Source: Mollicutes bacterium (GTDB lineage Bacteria; Bacillota_I; Bacilli_A; RF39; UBA660). Taken from it: a DNA stretch of 11,341 bases. How positions within the stretch are numbered: position 1 is the stretch's first letter; every line of letters starts with the position of its first letter. The notes below the pieces were generated by a model. The model ran no database searches, had not been told where the DNA came from, and worked only from the letters and a program-made list of their open reading frames with translations. Positions 1 through 7,900 of the stretch are shown piece after piece. The stretch lies in NCBI GenBank assembly GCA_012841465.1, contig DUUS01000023.1:1-11341 (forward strand), written 5' to 3'. The translations under genes and the position numbers were made by a program.

Positions 1-1
1 G

Positions 2-115
2 AAGCAACACAATAGAACTAATATAACTGAATTAAGTGATGACTATATTATATATAAAGAATCATATAATAAAAAGGTAAGTGAATTTTGGAAAAGTATA
101 AGAAAAAAGGATTAA
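2..115 (+). CDS. C-terminal tail of an upstream gene (5' truncated), possibly tRNA adenosine deaminase TadA
   Basis: The frame is open from base 2 and closes at TAA 113-115, giving 37 residues that end in VSEFWKSIRKKD. The other two forward frames hit early stops, and a basic end of the form (L/V)SxFF/WxxLRKK is typical of the TadA C-terminus in Firmicutes. In Bacillus, tadA lies immediately upstream of dnaX, which fits. The catalytic domain is outside the window, so the identification rests on a short tail plus context. It could be another protein with a basic end. The stop lies 30 nt before the dnaX ATG, and the dnaX extended -10 promoter sits in that gap. Confidence 0.45.
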   Translation, partial: KQHNRTNITELSDDYIIYKESYNKKVSEFWKSIRKKD

Positions 116-118
116 TTA

Positions 119-127
119 TGGTATAAT
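119..127 (+). promoter_or_regulatory. Extended -10 promoter upstream of dnaX
   Basis: The bases read TG-G-TATAAT, a perfect extended -10 element (TGnTATAAT), directly after the upstream stop codon. No convincing -35 hexamer is found 16-18 bp upstream, which extended -10 promoters tolerate. A start about 7 nt downstream, near 134, would give a leader of only about 12 nt, just enough to include the GGAGGT ribosome-binding site at 135-140. Read-through from upstream may also feed dnaX. Confidence 0.5.
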
Positions 128-145
128 TTGAGATGGAGGTTTAGC

Positions 146-1771
146 ATGGATTATAAAGTATTATATAGAAAATATCGTCCTGATAATTTTAATGATTTGG
201 TTGGACAAGATCATATAAAAGAATTACTGCTTCAATCAATTTTAACTAATAAATTATCTCATGCGTATTTATTTACAGGGCCTAGGGGTACTGGAAAGAC
301 AAGTACAGCTAAATTATTTGCAAAAATAATTAACTGTGAAAACCACATTGAAGGTAATCCTTGTGAGAAGTGTAATCCTTGTTTAAACTACAATAACTCT
401 GCGGATATAGTGGAAATTGATGCTGCTTCTAATAATGGTGTTGATGAAATAAGAGAACTTAGAGATAATGTTAAGATAGCTCCTACTATGTCAAAGTATA
501 AAGTTTATATTATTGATGAGGTGCATATGCTTTCTTCTAGTGCTTGGAATGCATTTTTAAAAACACTTGAAGAGCCACCTAACCATGTTATTTTTATATT
601 AGCTACAACCGAAATATACAAAGTTCCGATTACAGTAATGTCTAGATGTCAAAGATTTGATTTTCAAAAGATCAGTGAAGAAGTAATTGTTAATAAGTTA
701 AAAGAAATAACTAAGAAAGAAAAGATAAAAATAGATGATGAAGTATTATTAGAACTTGCTAAGCTATCTGATGGTGGCTTAAGAGATGCTTTAGGTCTCT
801 TAGATCAACTATCTAAGCTATCAGGTAAGATTACTCTTGATACCTTAAAGAATTCTTATGGTATTTTGACTAAAAAAGATGTTGATGATTTTATTACTTT
901 ATATAAAGATAATAAAATAACTGAGTTTATTAATTTATTGAACTCTTTTAATGAAAGAGGAGTTTCTGGTGATGTACTGCTGAATCATTTACTGGAATCA
1001 TTATTGTCTGAATTAATAAAATATAAAACAACTGGATCAAAAGAAATAGCAAATGTTGATAATCTTATAATTGATTTGGAAGAGTGCTACCAAAAAAGAA
1101 ATCAATATTTATTAATAAAAACAGTACTTGTAAAAAATATAGATACTTCAATATTAGAAAAAGAAGCTGTTTTATCAGAAACTAATTTGGCAAAAAAAGG
1201 GACGATTATTTCCCGGGAAATAATTTCAGAAGAGAAACCAGAGGAAATATCAGACGAAAATTTGTCAAAAAAGGGGTCGATTATTTCCCGGGAAATAATT
1301 TCTGAATCTAAAAAAGAAACAATTGAAAGTAAAATAATTGATATTCGAATCAATAATTCCTTTGTTGATGCGGATAAAACCTTGAAGGAACAATTACTAA
1401 ATGATTGGATAACCTTAATTGAACATTTTTCAAATACAGGAGAAACAAAATTTTTATCACTTTTTGAAAATTCAACAATTGAAGTTGTTTCACCTACAAA
1501 TGTTTTAATTTCAACTAATACTTTTACTAATAGTGTATTATTTAATTCTTTATCTGATGAATTATCAGAAGAAGTTAAAAAAATTGTTAAGAAGGAACTT
1601 AAATTTGTATTTATAGATAAGGAAAGGTGGCTTGAGGAAAGAAACATATATATTAGCAATAAAGATAAAAAAACCTATGAATTAATGGATGAACCAGAAA
1701 TTATCAAAGATAATCAAACTGCTGTTAAAGCAGAAGAAATTTTTGGAGAGACCTTAGTCGAGGTAAAATAA
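146..1771 (+). CDS. dnaX: DNA polymerase III subunits gamma/tau (clamp-loader ATPase)
   Basis: DnaX is the motor of the clamp loader, which puts the beta sliding clamp on DNA; the long form (tau) also ties polymerase and helicase together. The ATG at 146 is chosen because GGAGGT (135-140) lies 5 nt upstream and MDYKVLYRKYRPDNFNDLVGQ is the family N-terminus; an upstream TTG at 128 adds only unconserved residues and lacks an RBS. The protein is 541 aa. Visible motifs: Walker A GPRGTGKT (45-52), zinc cysteines C64, C73, C76, C79, Walker B IIDE (122-125), sensor 1 ATT (153-155) and the SRC arginine-finger motif (166-168). Domain III runs to about 340; a Lys/Glu-rich linker (about 345-395) separates it from the tau-specific C-terminal region. 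The linker DNA holds two tandem slippery-site/hairpin modules (see separate entries) that could produce a gamma form. ebfC follows 17 nt downstream. Confidence 0.97.
   Translation: MDYKVLYRKYRPDNFNDLVGQDHIKELLLQSILTNKLSHAYLFTGPRGTGKTSTAKLFAKIINCENHIEGNPCEKCNPCLNYNNSADIVEIDAASNNGVDEIRELRDNVKIAPTMSKYKVYIIDEVHMLSSSAWNAFLKTLEEPPNHVIFILATTEIYKVPITVMSRCQRFDFQKISEEVIVNKLKEITKKEKIKIDDEVLLELAKLSDGGLRDALGLLDQLSKLSGKITLDTLKNSYGILTKKDVDDFITLYKDNKITEFINLLNSFNERGVSGDVLLNHLLESLLSELIKYKTTGSKEIANVDNLIIDLEECYQKRNQYLLIKTVLVKNIDTSILEKEAVLSETNLAKKGTIISREIISEEKPEEISDENLSKKGSIISREIISESKKETIESKIIDIRINNSFVDADKTLKEQLLNDWITLIEHFSNTGETKFLSLFENSTIEVVSPTNVLISTNTFTNSVLFNSLSDELSEEVKKIVKKELKFVFIDKERWLEERNIYISNKDKKTYELMDEPEIIKDNQTAVKAEEIFGETLVEVK
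1192..1224 (+). promoter_or_regulatory. Candidate -1 frameshift signal, copy 1, in dnaX
   Basis: A run of seven A (1192-1198) is phased as A|AAA|AAA relative to the tau frame (codons 349-351), the correct X XXY YYZ register for tandem -1 slippage. Six bases later starts a perfect 20-bp palindrome (1205-1224, half-site ATTATTTCCC) that can fold as an 8-bp stem with a CCGG loop; G1204-U1225 could add a wobble pair. After slippage the -1 frame runs 35 codons to TGA 1303-1305, giving 351 + 35 = 386 residues. The extra residues from this site are strongly basic. RNA polymerase slippage on A7 adding one A would give the same frame. The function is inferred; the sequence geometry is observed. Confidence 0.65.
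1267..1299 (+). promoter_or_regulatory. Candidate -1 frameshift signal, copy 2, in dnaX (A AAA AAG)
   Basis: The heptamer A AAA AAG (1267-1273) is in the same codon phase as in copy 1 (codons 374-376) and is the same slippery heptamer used in E. coli dnaX. A 6-nt spacer (1274-1279) is followed by a second identical 20-bp palindrome (1280-1299). The -1 frame reads GVDYFPGNNF and stops at TGA 1303-1305, four bases past the hairpin, so slippage here also gives a 386-residue protein (376 + 10). No Shine-Dalgarno-like stimulator stands at the usual 10-14 nt upstream; a purine-rich AGAGGA at 1240-1245 is about 21 nt away, too far for the standard model. The site falls after clamp-loader domains I-III and before the tau-specific part, as expected for gamma. 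Confidence 0.7.
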
Positions 1772-1788
1772 AGGAGAAGAAGAATAAT

Positions 1789-2088
1789 ATGAATATGCAA
1801 AAATTAATGCAAGAAGCAAACAAGATTAAAAGGGATGTAGAAAAAAAACAAAGTGAAATAGATGAGACTGTGTTTAATGCATCATCTGGTCTTGTTAAAA
1901 TTGAAATGAATGGAAAGAGAGAAGTTTTAAAACTTGAGATTGATAAATCAGCTTTAAAAGAAGAAGATGATTTAGAAATGCTTGAAGATATGATTTTGAT
2001 TGCCTTTAATGATGTATTATCACAAATAGATAAAAAGACAGAAGAAGAATTAGGTATGTATTCAAGTGGTCTTGGTGGTTTGTTTTAA
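1789..2088 (+). CDS. ebfC: YbaB/EbfC-family nucleoid-associated protein
   Basis: This is a small DNA-binding protein of the YbaB/EbfC family (YaaK in Bacillus), which forms tweezer-shaped dimers and is usually encoded between dnaX and recR. Its role is linked to nucleoid organisation and RecFOR-type repair but is not fully settled. The 99-aa product has the family layout: an N-terminal helix of the form MQKLMQEANKIKRDVEKKQ, a central strand region with the conserved MNGKREVLKLEID, a helix with MLEDMILIAFNDVL, and a C-terminal GLGGLF tail. AAGGAG at 1771-1776 overlaps the dnaX stop and is 12 nt from ATG 1789; the ATG at 1795 would also be in frame and would give a protein two residues shorter. 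The stop overlaps the recR start (TAATG), indicating translational coupling. Confidence 0.93.
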   Translation: MNMQKLMQEANKIKRDVEKKQSEIDETVFNASSGLVKIEMNGKREVLKLEIDKSALKEEDDLEMLEDMILIAFNDVLSQIDKKTEEELGMYSSGLGGLF

Positions 2089-2690
2089 TGATTTATCCAT
2101 CTCCACTTGAAGAACTAATCTTATATTTTAAAAAACTTCCTGGCGTTGGTGAAAAGTCAGCTGAAAGGCTTGCTCTTTCTTTTATTAATTTTAAAAAAGA
2201 AGATGCGGAAAGTTTTTCTAAAGCAATGGTAAGTGCTCACCAAAGACTTGGTAAGTGTAGTATTTGTTCTCATTTAACTGATCAGGAAATTTGTAATATA
2301 TGTGGTGATAATTTTAGAGAAAAGAATGTAATTTGTGTTGTTGAGGATTATAAAAGTGTTTTTACCTTTGAAAAAGTTGGTAAGTTTACTGGTGTATACC
2401 ATGTATTAGATGGTTTAATATCACCAATCGATGGTATTAATCCTAGTGATATTAATATTGATGCATTACTTGATCGTTGTAAAAAGCTTGATGGTAATAT
2501 TGAACTAATCATTGCTTTAAAGGCTTCGGTTGAAGGTGAAGCTACAACAATGTATATTAATAAAATGCTTGAGGGTGAAAATATAAAAATAACTAGATTG
2601 TCCTATGGTATACCTATAGGTGCTGAAATGGATTATTTAGATACTTTAACATTAGAAAGAGCTTTAAAAGATCGCCAGACAATATCATAA
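2088..2690 (+). CDS. recR: Recombination mediator protein RecR
   Basis: RecR acts with RecO and RecF to load RecA on SSB-coated single-stranded DNA at gaps. The 200-aa length is normal for the family. In order: a helix-hairpin-helix with LPGVGEKSAERLA (about 17-29), a four-cysteine zinc site (C57, C60, C69, C72), a Toprim domain starting VICVVEDYKSV (81-91) with the acidic E86, the conserved GLISPIDGINP (109-119), and the C-terminal signature RLSYGIPIGAEMDYLD (170-185). The ATG shares its A with the last base of the ebfC stop; there is no separate strong RBS, so translation probably depends on ebfC. The next gene starts 40 nt downstream with its own RBS. Confidence 0.97.
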   Translation: MIYPSPLEELILYFKKLPGVGEKSAERLALSFINFKKEDAESFSKAMVSAHQRLGKCSICSHLTDQEICNICGDNFREKNVICVVEDYKSVFTFEKVGKFTGVYHVLDGLISPIDGINPSDINIDALLDRCKKLDGNIELIIALKASVEGEATTMYINKMLEGENIKITRLSYGIPIGAEMDYLDTLTLERALKDRQTIS

Positions 2691-2730
2691 TTATTGTAAA
2701 GAATCATAATATTTCCTAGAGGAGATGCTT

Positions 2731-2910
2731 ATGATTTTAAAAGTATTAAAAAAGATAGTGTTTTCAATATTAATTATTTATAGTTTAAACCTACTTGTAT
2801 CTAATTTAAATGTTTTTGTACCACTTAATCTTTATACAATAACATTTGTTACTTTACTTGGTTTTCCTGGTTTAACATCACTCGTATTAACATTTTTCTT
2901 TTTATTATAA
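2731..2910 (+). CDS. bofA: BofA-like small membrane protein (pro-sigma-K processing inhibitor family)
   Basis: BofA in Bacillus sits in the outer forespore membrane and, with SpoIVFA, holds back the SpoIVFB protease that activates sigma-K. This 59-aa product has two hydrophobic segments (about 9-24 and 35-58) and the family-like centre VPLNLYTI (30-37) followed by GFPGL (44-48), resembling the VPxNxxT...G.PG pattern of BofA. Position directly after recR matches the Bacillus order recR-yaaL-bofA. The ATG at 2731 is preferred over the one at 2725 because AGAGGAG (2718-2724) is then 6 nt away rather than adjacent. Few residues are diagnostic in so short a protein, so a generic small membrane protein is the alternative. 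If it is BofA, the lineage sporulates or descends from sporulators. Confidence 0.72.
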   Translation: MILKVLKKIVFSILIIYSLNLLVSNLNVFVPLNLYTITFVTLLGFPGLTSLVLTFFFLL

Positions 2911-2924
2911 AGAAGAGGTAGTAT

Positions 2925-3641
2925 ATGAATTTAGATTTTTTTAATTTTTTTAAACAAACCTTAAATGAGGACAAGCTATCTCATGCTTTTTTGATTGAAA
3001 CTTCAAATATAAATAAATTTACCGATGATTTTTTAGATTTATTATATAAAGAAAATCTTATTAAGCAAAAGGATATTGGTAGTAATTTAATTATTATATC
3101 TCCTGATGGAAGAAATATTAAAGTAAATCAGATATCTGATTTACAAGAAAAGTTTTCTACTTATCCAGTTAATTATAAATATAACTTTTATATTATTAAG
3201 AATGCTGATTTGCTTAATAAATCATCCGCAAATAAATTATTAAAATTCTTAGAAGAACCTGATGCTCCTAATATAGGAATTCTTGTTACCAGTTCTTTAG
3301 TAGATGTTATAGATACTATTAAAAGTAGATCTCAAATATTTAAAGTCATTTATGAAGAAGAGATATTAGATATAGATATTGATTTATTAGATATTAAAGA
3401 TTATAAAGATGTTTTAAAGATAAAACAATCTCTTAAATTAAATGAAAGAGAAGAGCTTATTAAAAAGTTTGAAAAATTAATTCTATATTATGATAAAATG
3501 ATTGATAGAGAAGGAAATTATAATAATATTAAAATATTTGCTAAATTAATAGAAAATTTAGAAAAATCTATTCATTTATTAAAATATAATGTTAATATAG
3601 ATTTAGTTTTAGACAAACTTTTCATAGAATTGAGGAGATAA
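2925..3641 (+). CDS. holB: DNA polymerase III subunit delta prime (reduced)
   Basis: Delta prime is the stator of the clamp loader and contacts DnaX and delta. The N-terminal DKLSHAFLIET matches the DnaX/HolB fold start, FYIIKNADLLNKSSANKLLKF (88-108) plus LEEP (109-112) is the degenerate Walker-B region, and TIKSRSQIFK (131-140) corresponds to the SRC/SRx arginine-finger segment. No P-loop is present and there are no cysteines, so the zinc module seen in many DnaX/HolB proteins is absent. At 238 aa it is well under the roughly 330 aa of Bacillus HolB, with shortening in the N-terminal and C-terminal thirds. RBS AGAGGT (2914-2919) is 5 nt from the ATG. Pairing in one operon with dnaX and ricT supports the assignment. 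Confidence 0.87.
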   Translation: MNLDFFNFFKQTLNEDKLSHAFLIETSNINKFTDDFLDLLYKENLIKQKDIGSNLIIISPDGRNIKVNQISDLQEKFSTYPVNYKYNFYIIKNADLLNKSSANKLLKFLEEPDAPNIGILVTSSLVDVIDTIKSRSQIFKVIYEEEILDIDIDLLDIKDYKDVLKIKQSLKLNEREELIKKFEKLILYYDKMIDREGNYNNIKIFAKLIENLEKSIHLLKYNVNIDLVLDKLFIELRR

Positions 3642-3642
3642 A

Positions 3643-4410
3643 ATGGATATATGTGGTGTTTCTTTTAAAGAAAATGGCAAAATATATAATTTTTGTGTTG
3701 GAGGATTACTTTTACAAAAAGGAGATTTCGTTATTGTTGAAACAGAAAAAGGTCAGCAATACGGTAAAGTAGTTCATTTATTTCAAAATAACTATCCTAA
3801 TTTAAAAGAAGTAATAAGAAAAGCAACCGAGGAGGACTACAATCGCTACTTAAAGAATTTAAATGATGCTAAGAAAGCTTTGGTTGAAGCTAGAAAAATG
3901 GCTGATTCACTAGATTTAGGTATGCAAATTATAGATAGTAGTTACACTTTTGACCGAAAACAATTATTATTTAATTTTATAGCAGAAAGCAGAGTTGATT
4001 TTAGAGAACTTGTAAGAATGCTTGCAGGTAAATACCGAACTAGAATTGAACTTCATCAACTTGGAGTTCGTGATAAATCAAAAGAAGTAGGCGGAATTGG
4101 TCCTTGTGGAAGAACTCTATGCTGTGCTAGTTTTTTAAATTATATTGATACTATTTCAATTAATATGGCTAAGAATCAAAATATCGCTCTTAATCCAAGT
4201 AAAATTAATGGTGCCTGTGGTAGATTGCTGTGCTGCCTGTCTTATGAAGATGAGGAATATACAAGATGTAGATATCATTTACCTGAAGTAGGAGATTTTG
4301 TTAAATATGAAGGCGAAGATGTCCGGGTTGAATCAGTTGATATTCTTAATTTAAAATATAAAGTAATGATAGATGATGAATTAATTGAGGTAAGTTTAAA
4401 CAAAGAGTAG
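3643..4410 (+). CDS. ricT: PSP1-domain regulator RicT (YaaT)
   Basis: RicT belongs to the Y-complex (RicA, RicF, RicT), which in Bacillus binds iron-sulfur clusters and assists RNase Y in mRNA maturation, affecting sporulation, competence and biofilms. The 255-aa product has the family N-terminus (VSFKENGKIYNF), the PSP1 core with DFVIVETEKGQQYGKVV (28-44) and VDFRELVRMLAGKYRTRIEL (118-137), and two CGRxLCC motifs, C155-C161 and C192-C198, which supply six candidate cluster ligands. GAGGAG (3632-3637), inside the last codons of holB, is 5 nt from the ATG, so translation follows holB closely. The order holB-ricT is as in Bacillus; yabA, which follows there, is absent here. Confidence 0.95.
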   Translation: MDICGVSFKENGKIYNFCVGGLLLQKGDFVIVETEKGQQYGKVVHLFQNNYPNLKEVIRKATEEDYNRYLKNLNDAKKALVEARKMADSLDLGMQIIDSSYTFDRKQLLFNFIAESRVDFRELVRMLAGKYRTRIELHQLGVRDKSKEVGGIGPCGRTLCCASFLNYIDTISINMAKNQNIALNPSKINGACGRLLCCLSYEDEEYTRCRYHLPEVGDFVKYEGEDVRVESVDILNLKYKVMIDDELIEVSLNKE

Positions 4411-4418
4411 GAGGCATA

Positions 4419-4955
4419 ATGAAATTAATTGTCGGACTTGGTAATGTAGGAAAAGAGTATGAAAATACTAGACATAATATTGGTTTTGATTTTATAGATA
4501 ATTATTTAGGAAATATTACTTATAAAAGTAATAATTATGGTTCTTATTATATAAAAGATGGGGTTATTTTTCTAAAACCATCTACTTTTATGAACTTATC
4601 CGGAACTGCTATTAGATATTTTATGAATTATTATAAAATTGACCATAATAATATATTAATTATTTATGATGATTTTAATATTAAAGCTGGTAGGTTTAAA
4701 ATAAAATATAAAAGTTCATCAGGTGGGCATAATGGTATTAAGTCTATCATTGAAAATATAAAAACCGATGAATTTCTAAGAATTAAAATTGGTATTTTAA
4801 GTGAAAACATAATAAATAAAACTGATTTTGTCCTAGGAAAACTTAAAAATGATGAAAAAGAGATAATCTTTTCTTTAGAAAAGACAATTAATAATGTTAT
4901 TAATGATTTTATTAATAATAAAGACCCAGAATATATAATGAACAAATATAATTAA
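4419..4955 (+). CDS. pth: Peptidyl-tRNA hydrolase
   Basis: Pth cleaves peptidyl-tRNA released prematurely from ribosomes and recycles the tRNA. The 178-aa product has the full set of family motifs: GLGNVGKEYENTRHNIGF with N9 and catalytic H19, KPSTFMNLSG with N59, IYDDFNIKAG with D84 (matching E. coli D93), and SSGGHNGIKSI with N105. Length is slightly under the usual 185-195 aa. A consensus AGGAGG (4409-4414) overlaps the ricT stop and lies 4 nt from the ATG, suggesting strong initiation. mfd starts one base after the stop. In Bacillus pth (spoVC) also precedes mfd, with the small gene fin between them; fin is missing here. Confidence 0.97.
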   Translation: MKLIVGLGNVGKEYENTRHNIGFDFIDNYLGNITYKSNNYGSYYIKDGVIFLKPSTFMNLSGTAIRYFMNYYKIDHNNILIIYDDFNIKAGRFKIKYKSSSGGHNGIKSIIENIKTDEFLRIKIGILSENIINKTDFVLGKLKNDEKEIIFSLEKTINNVINDFINNKDPEYIMNKYN

Positions 4956-4956
4956 T

Positions 4957-7900
4957 ATGAATGAAATTTATAATAAAATACAACTACAAAATTATGAAAA
5001 TATTTATGGATTAACTGATGAATTAAAAGCAATATATATAAGTAATCATTTTAAAGAAAAAAAAGAAAATATAATTGTTCTTACTAGTTCAGTATATGAA
5101 ACCACTAAATATTATAATCTTATAAAAACACACTGTGATGATGTTTTGTTTTTTCCGTCTGATGATTTTTTAACATCAGTTGTAGTAGCTGCCTCTCCTG
5201 AGTTTGAAACTCACAGAATCACAACATTAAGTAAAATAAATAACAACAATAATAAAAAGTATATTGTTGTTACTAATCTAACTGGCTTTCTTAAACATTT
5301 ACCTAAAAAAGAGAGTATTAAAGATATCGTTTTAAAAGTTGGTCAAGATATTAATCGTGATAAACTAATTGAAAAACTAGATTCATATGGTTATTACAGG
5401 GAGTCTCTAGTAACATCTACTGGTGAATATTCAGTTAGAGGTTTTATTATTGATATATTTCCATTAAAATTTAACAGTCCAGTAAGAATTGAACTATTTG
5501 GAGATACCATCGAAAGTATTAGAGAGTTTAATTATGATACTCAACTTTCTATAAATGATTTAAAAGAAATAAGTATTACTCCATATAAAGAAAATCTATC
5601 AGAAGGCTTTGATTCTTTACATAATATATTAAATAATCCCTTTGTTTTTAAAATCGAAAATGATTTAATTAATAAGACAAACGAATTACTAGAATCAGAA
5701 ATTCATACTTATAAAATGACTAATGATATAGATGAAAAGCTGATGTTTAATTTAAGTGATATTAATATTAAAAAGTATCAAAACCTTAATGATTTTGGTA
5801 CTAAAAAAGACTCTTTTAACTTTAGTAGTGAAAAGTTAGAAAATTTTGGTGGTGATATTAATTTATTTAAAGAATTTATATTAAGTAAGCATAATAAATA
5901 TAATTTATATTTTGTTACTAATAAAGAAAAGGTAAAACAAAATATATTAAATTTATCATCTAATATAAAAATAATAAATGGAAATATAAATGAAGGTTTT
6001 ATAATAAATAATGATATCTTTATATCAGAGCATGATCTTGAAAAGAAAATCCATGTAAGTAAAGTTAAAAGTAATTTAAAAATAGGAACCAAAATAAAAG
6101 ACTTCTCAGATATAAATAAAGGAGATTATGTAGTACATAGAGATCATGGTATTGGTATTTATAACGGAGTTGTTACTTTAAAACATAGAGGATTTAAGAA
6201 AGATTATTTACTAATTAACTATAGTGGTGAGGACAAAGTATATGTCCCAGTAGAAAAAATAACAACAATTTATAAGTATACAGATAAAGAAGGCTCTAAA
6301 CCTAAACTTCATAGCTTAGCAAGTACAAAATGGGAGAGAACTAAAGCTCAAGTTAAAAAGAAAATAAAAGATATCTCTGAAGACTTATTAAAGTTATATA
6401 GTAAAAGATTAGAGGCAAGGATTACTCCCTTTATTACTTTTAAAGAAGAATTAGATTTTGCTAGTGAGTTTGAATATGTTGAAACAGAAGATCAAATTAA
6501 ATGTATTAATGAAATAGATAAAGATTTAACATCTAGTGTACCGATGGATAGATTATTATGTGGTGATGTTGGTTTTGGAAAAACCGAAGTAGCTTTTAGA
6601 GCAATGTTTAAAACAGTTATGAACACTCACCAAGTCGCATATCTATGTCCGACAACTATTTTATCTAAGCAACAATATGAAAGTGCTAAGAAAAGATTTA
6701 CTTCTTTTAACTTTAATATTGTTTTATTAAATAGATTTACTACCCCAAAAGAAACAAAGAATATTATTTCTGGTTTAAAATGTGGTAAAATAGATATAGT
6801 TATTGGTACTCATAAATTATTAAATGAAAAAATCGAGTACAATAACCTAGGTCTTTTAATAATTGATGAAGAACAAAGATTTGGAGTGCTTCAAAAGGAA
6901 AGAGTTAAGAATTTAAAAAACAATGTAAATATACTTACATTATCAGCAACTCCAATTCCAAGAACTCTTAAAATGTCAATGTCTGGTTTAAAAGATTTAT
7001 CAATAATAGATACTCCTCCAGAGAGTAGATATCCAGTTCAAACCTATGTAGTAGAAGAAAATGATTTATTGATTAAAGATATAATATATAAAGAGATATC
7101 TAGAAGCGGTCAAGTATATATTCTTTATAATAATGTATCAAAAATAGATATAATGACTGATAGAATTAAAAGGTTAGTTCCTGATGTTAAAATTAAATAT
7201 GCTCATGGACAAATGCCCAAAAGAGACTTAGAAAGCACAATTGAAGCATTTATCAATCATGAGTTTGATTGTTTAGTTTGCTCTACTATAATAGAAACAG
7301 GTATTGATATTTCCAATGTTAATAGTTTAATAATTATCGATGCTCAGAACTATGGATTAAGCCAGCTATATCAATTAAGAGGAAGAGTAGGAAGGAGTGA
7401 TAAGATTGCCTATGCTTATTTGATGTATGATAAAAATAAAGTTTTAACTGAAAGTGCTGTAAAGAGATTAAAATCAATAAAAGAATTTACCCAGCTTGGA
7501 AGTGGTTATAAAATAGCCTTAAGAGACTTATCTATCAGAGGTGCAGGAGACCTTTTAGGTAGTGAGCAAGCAGGTTTCATTGATTCAGTTGGTTATCATT
7601 TATATACAGACATGATAAAAGAAACTTTAGATGAATTAAAGGGTATTAAAAGAATAGAAAGTGAAAGTAATCACTCTCTAATTGATGTTGATACTCATAT
7701 TTCGCCTGATTATGTAAGTGATGAAAATATTAGAATTGAAATTCATAATTTAATTAATAAAATAAGTGATTTTCATTCTTTAACTAAAGTTAAGAATGAA
7801 ATAATAGATCGTTTTGGTAAATTTGATGATTCTTTAGAAATATATATGTATGAAGAATGGTTTGAAAAACTATGTTTAAAACTAAACATAAATAGAATTA

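Larger units (their letters stand above)
1184..1306 (+). repeat. Tandem 48-nt repeat with perfect palindromes inside dnaX
   Basis: Copy 1 is 1184-1231 and copy 2 is 1259-1306, a period of 75 nt (25 codons). By eye the copies match at 44 of 48 positions. The differences lie in or next to the A-run, in the spacer and near the 3' end, while both 20-bp palindromes are identical, including third codon positions. The main frame encodes LAKKGTIISREIISE and LSKKGSIISREIISE. I saw no further copy of the palindrome in the window. It may be a duplicated frameshift cassette or a small in-frame palindromic element inserted in a tolerant linker. Confidence 0.9.

Noticed and set aside
1192..1224. Minus-strand terminator reading of palindrome plus T7
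   Set aside because: On the minus strand the hairpin is followed by T7 only after a 6-nt gap, which is poor for an intrinsic terminator, and no minus-strand gene ends here. The phase with the dnaX codons fits frameshifting better.
1102..1659. A 185-codon open frame on the minus strand within dnaX
   Set aside because: It is antisense to the conserved dnaX frame, has no family resemblance, and its repeated segment is just the complement of the palindromic modules.
3360..3420. Short repeats of the GATATAGATATT type in holB
   Set aside because: They reflect an Asp/Ile/Leu-rich peptide in AT-rich codons, with irregular period; no evidence of a functional repeat.
4664..4945. A 93-codon minus-strand open frame within pth
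   Set aside because: It lies entirely antisense to a well-conserved pth frame and has no RBS or recognisable motif.
5778..6092. A 104-codon minus-strand open frame within mfd
   Set aside because: Low-complexity product from an AT-rich antisense frame; mfd is continuous across it.
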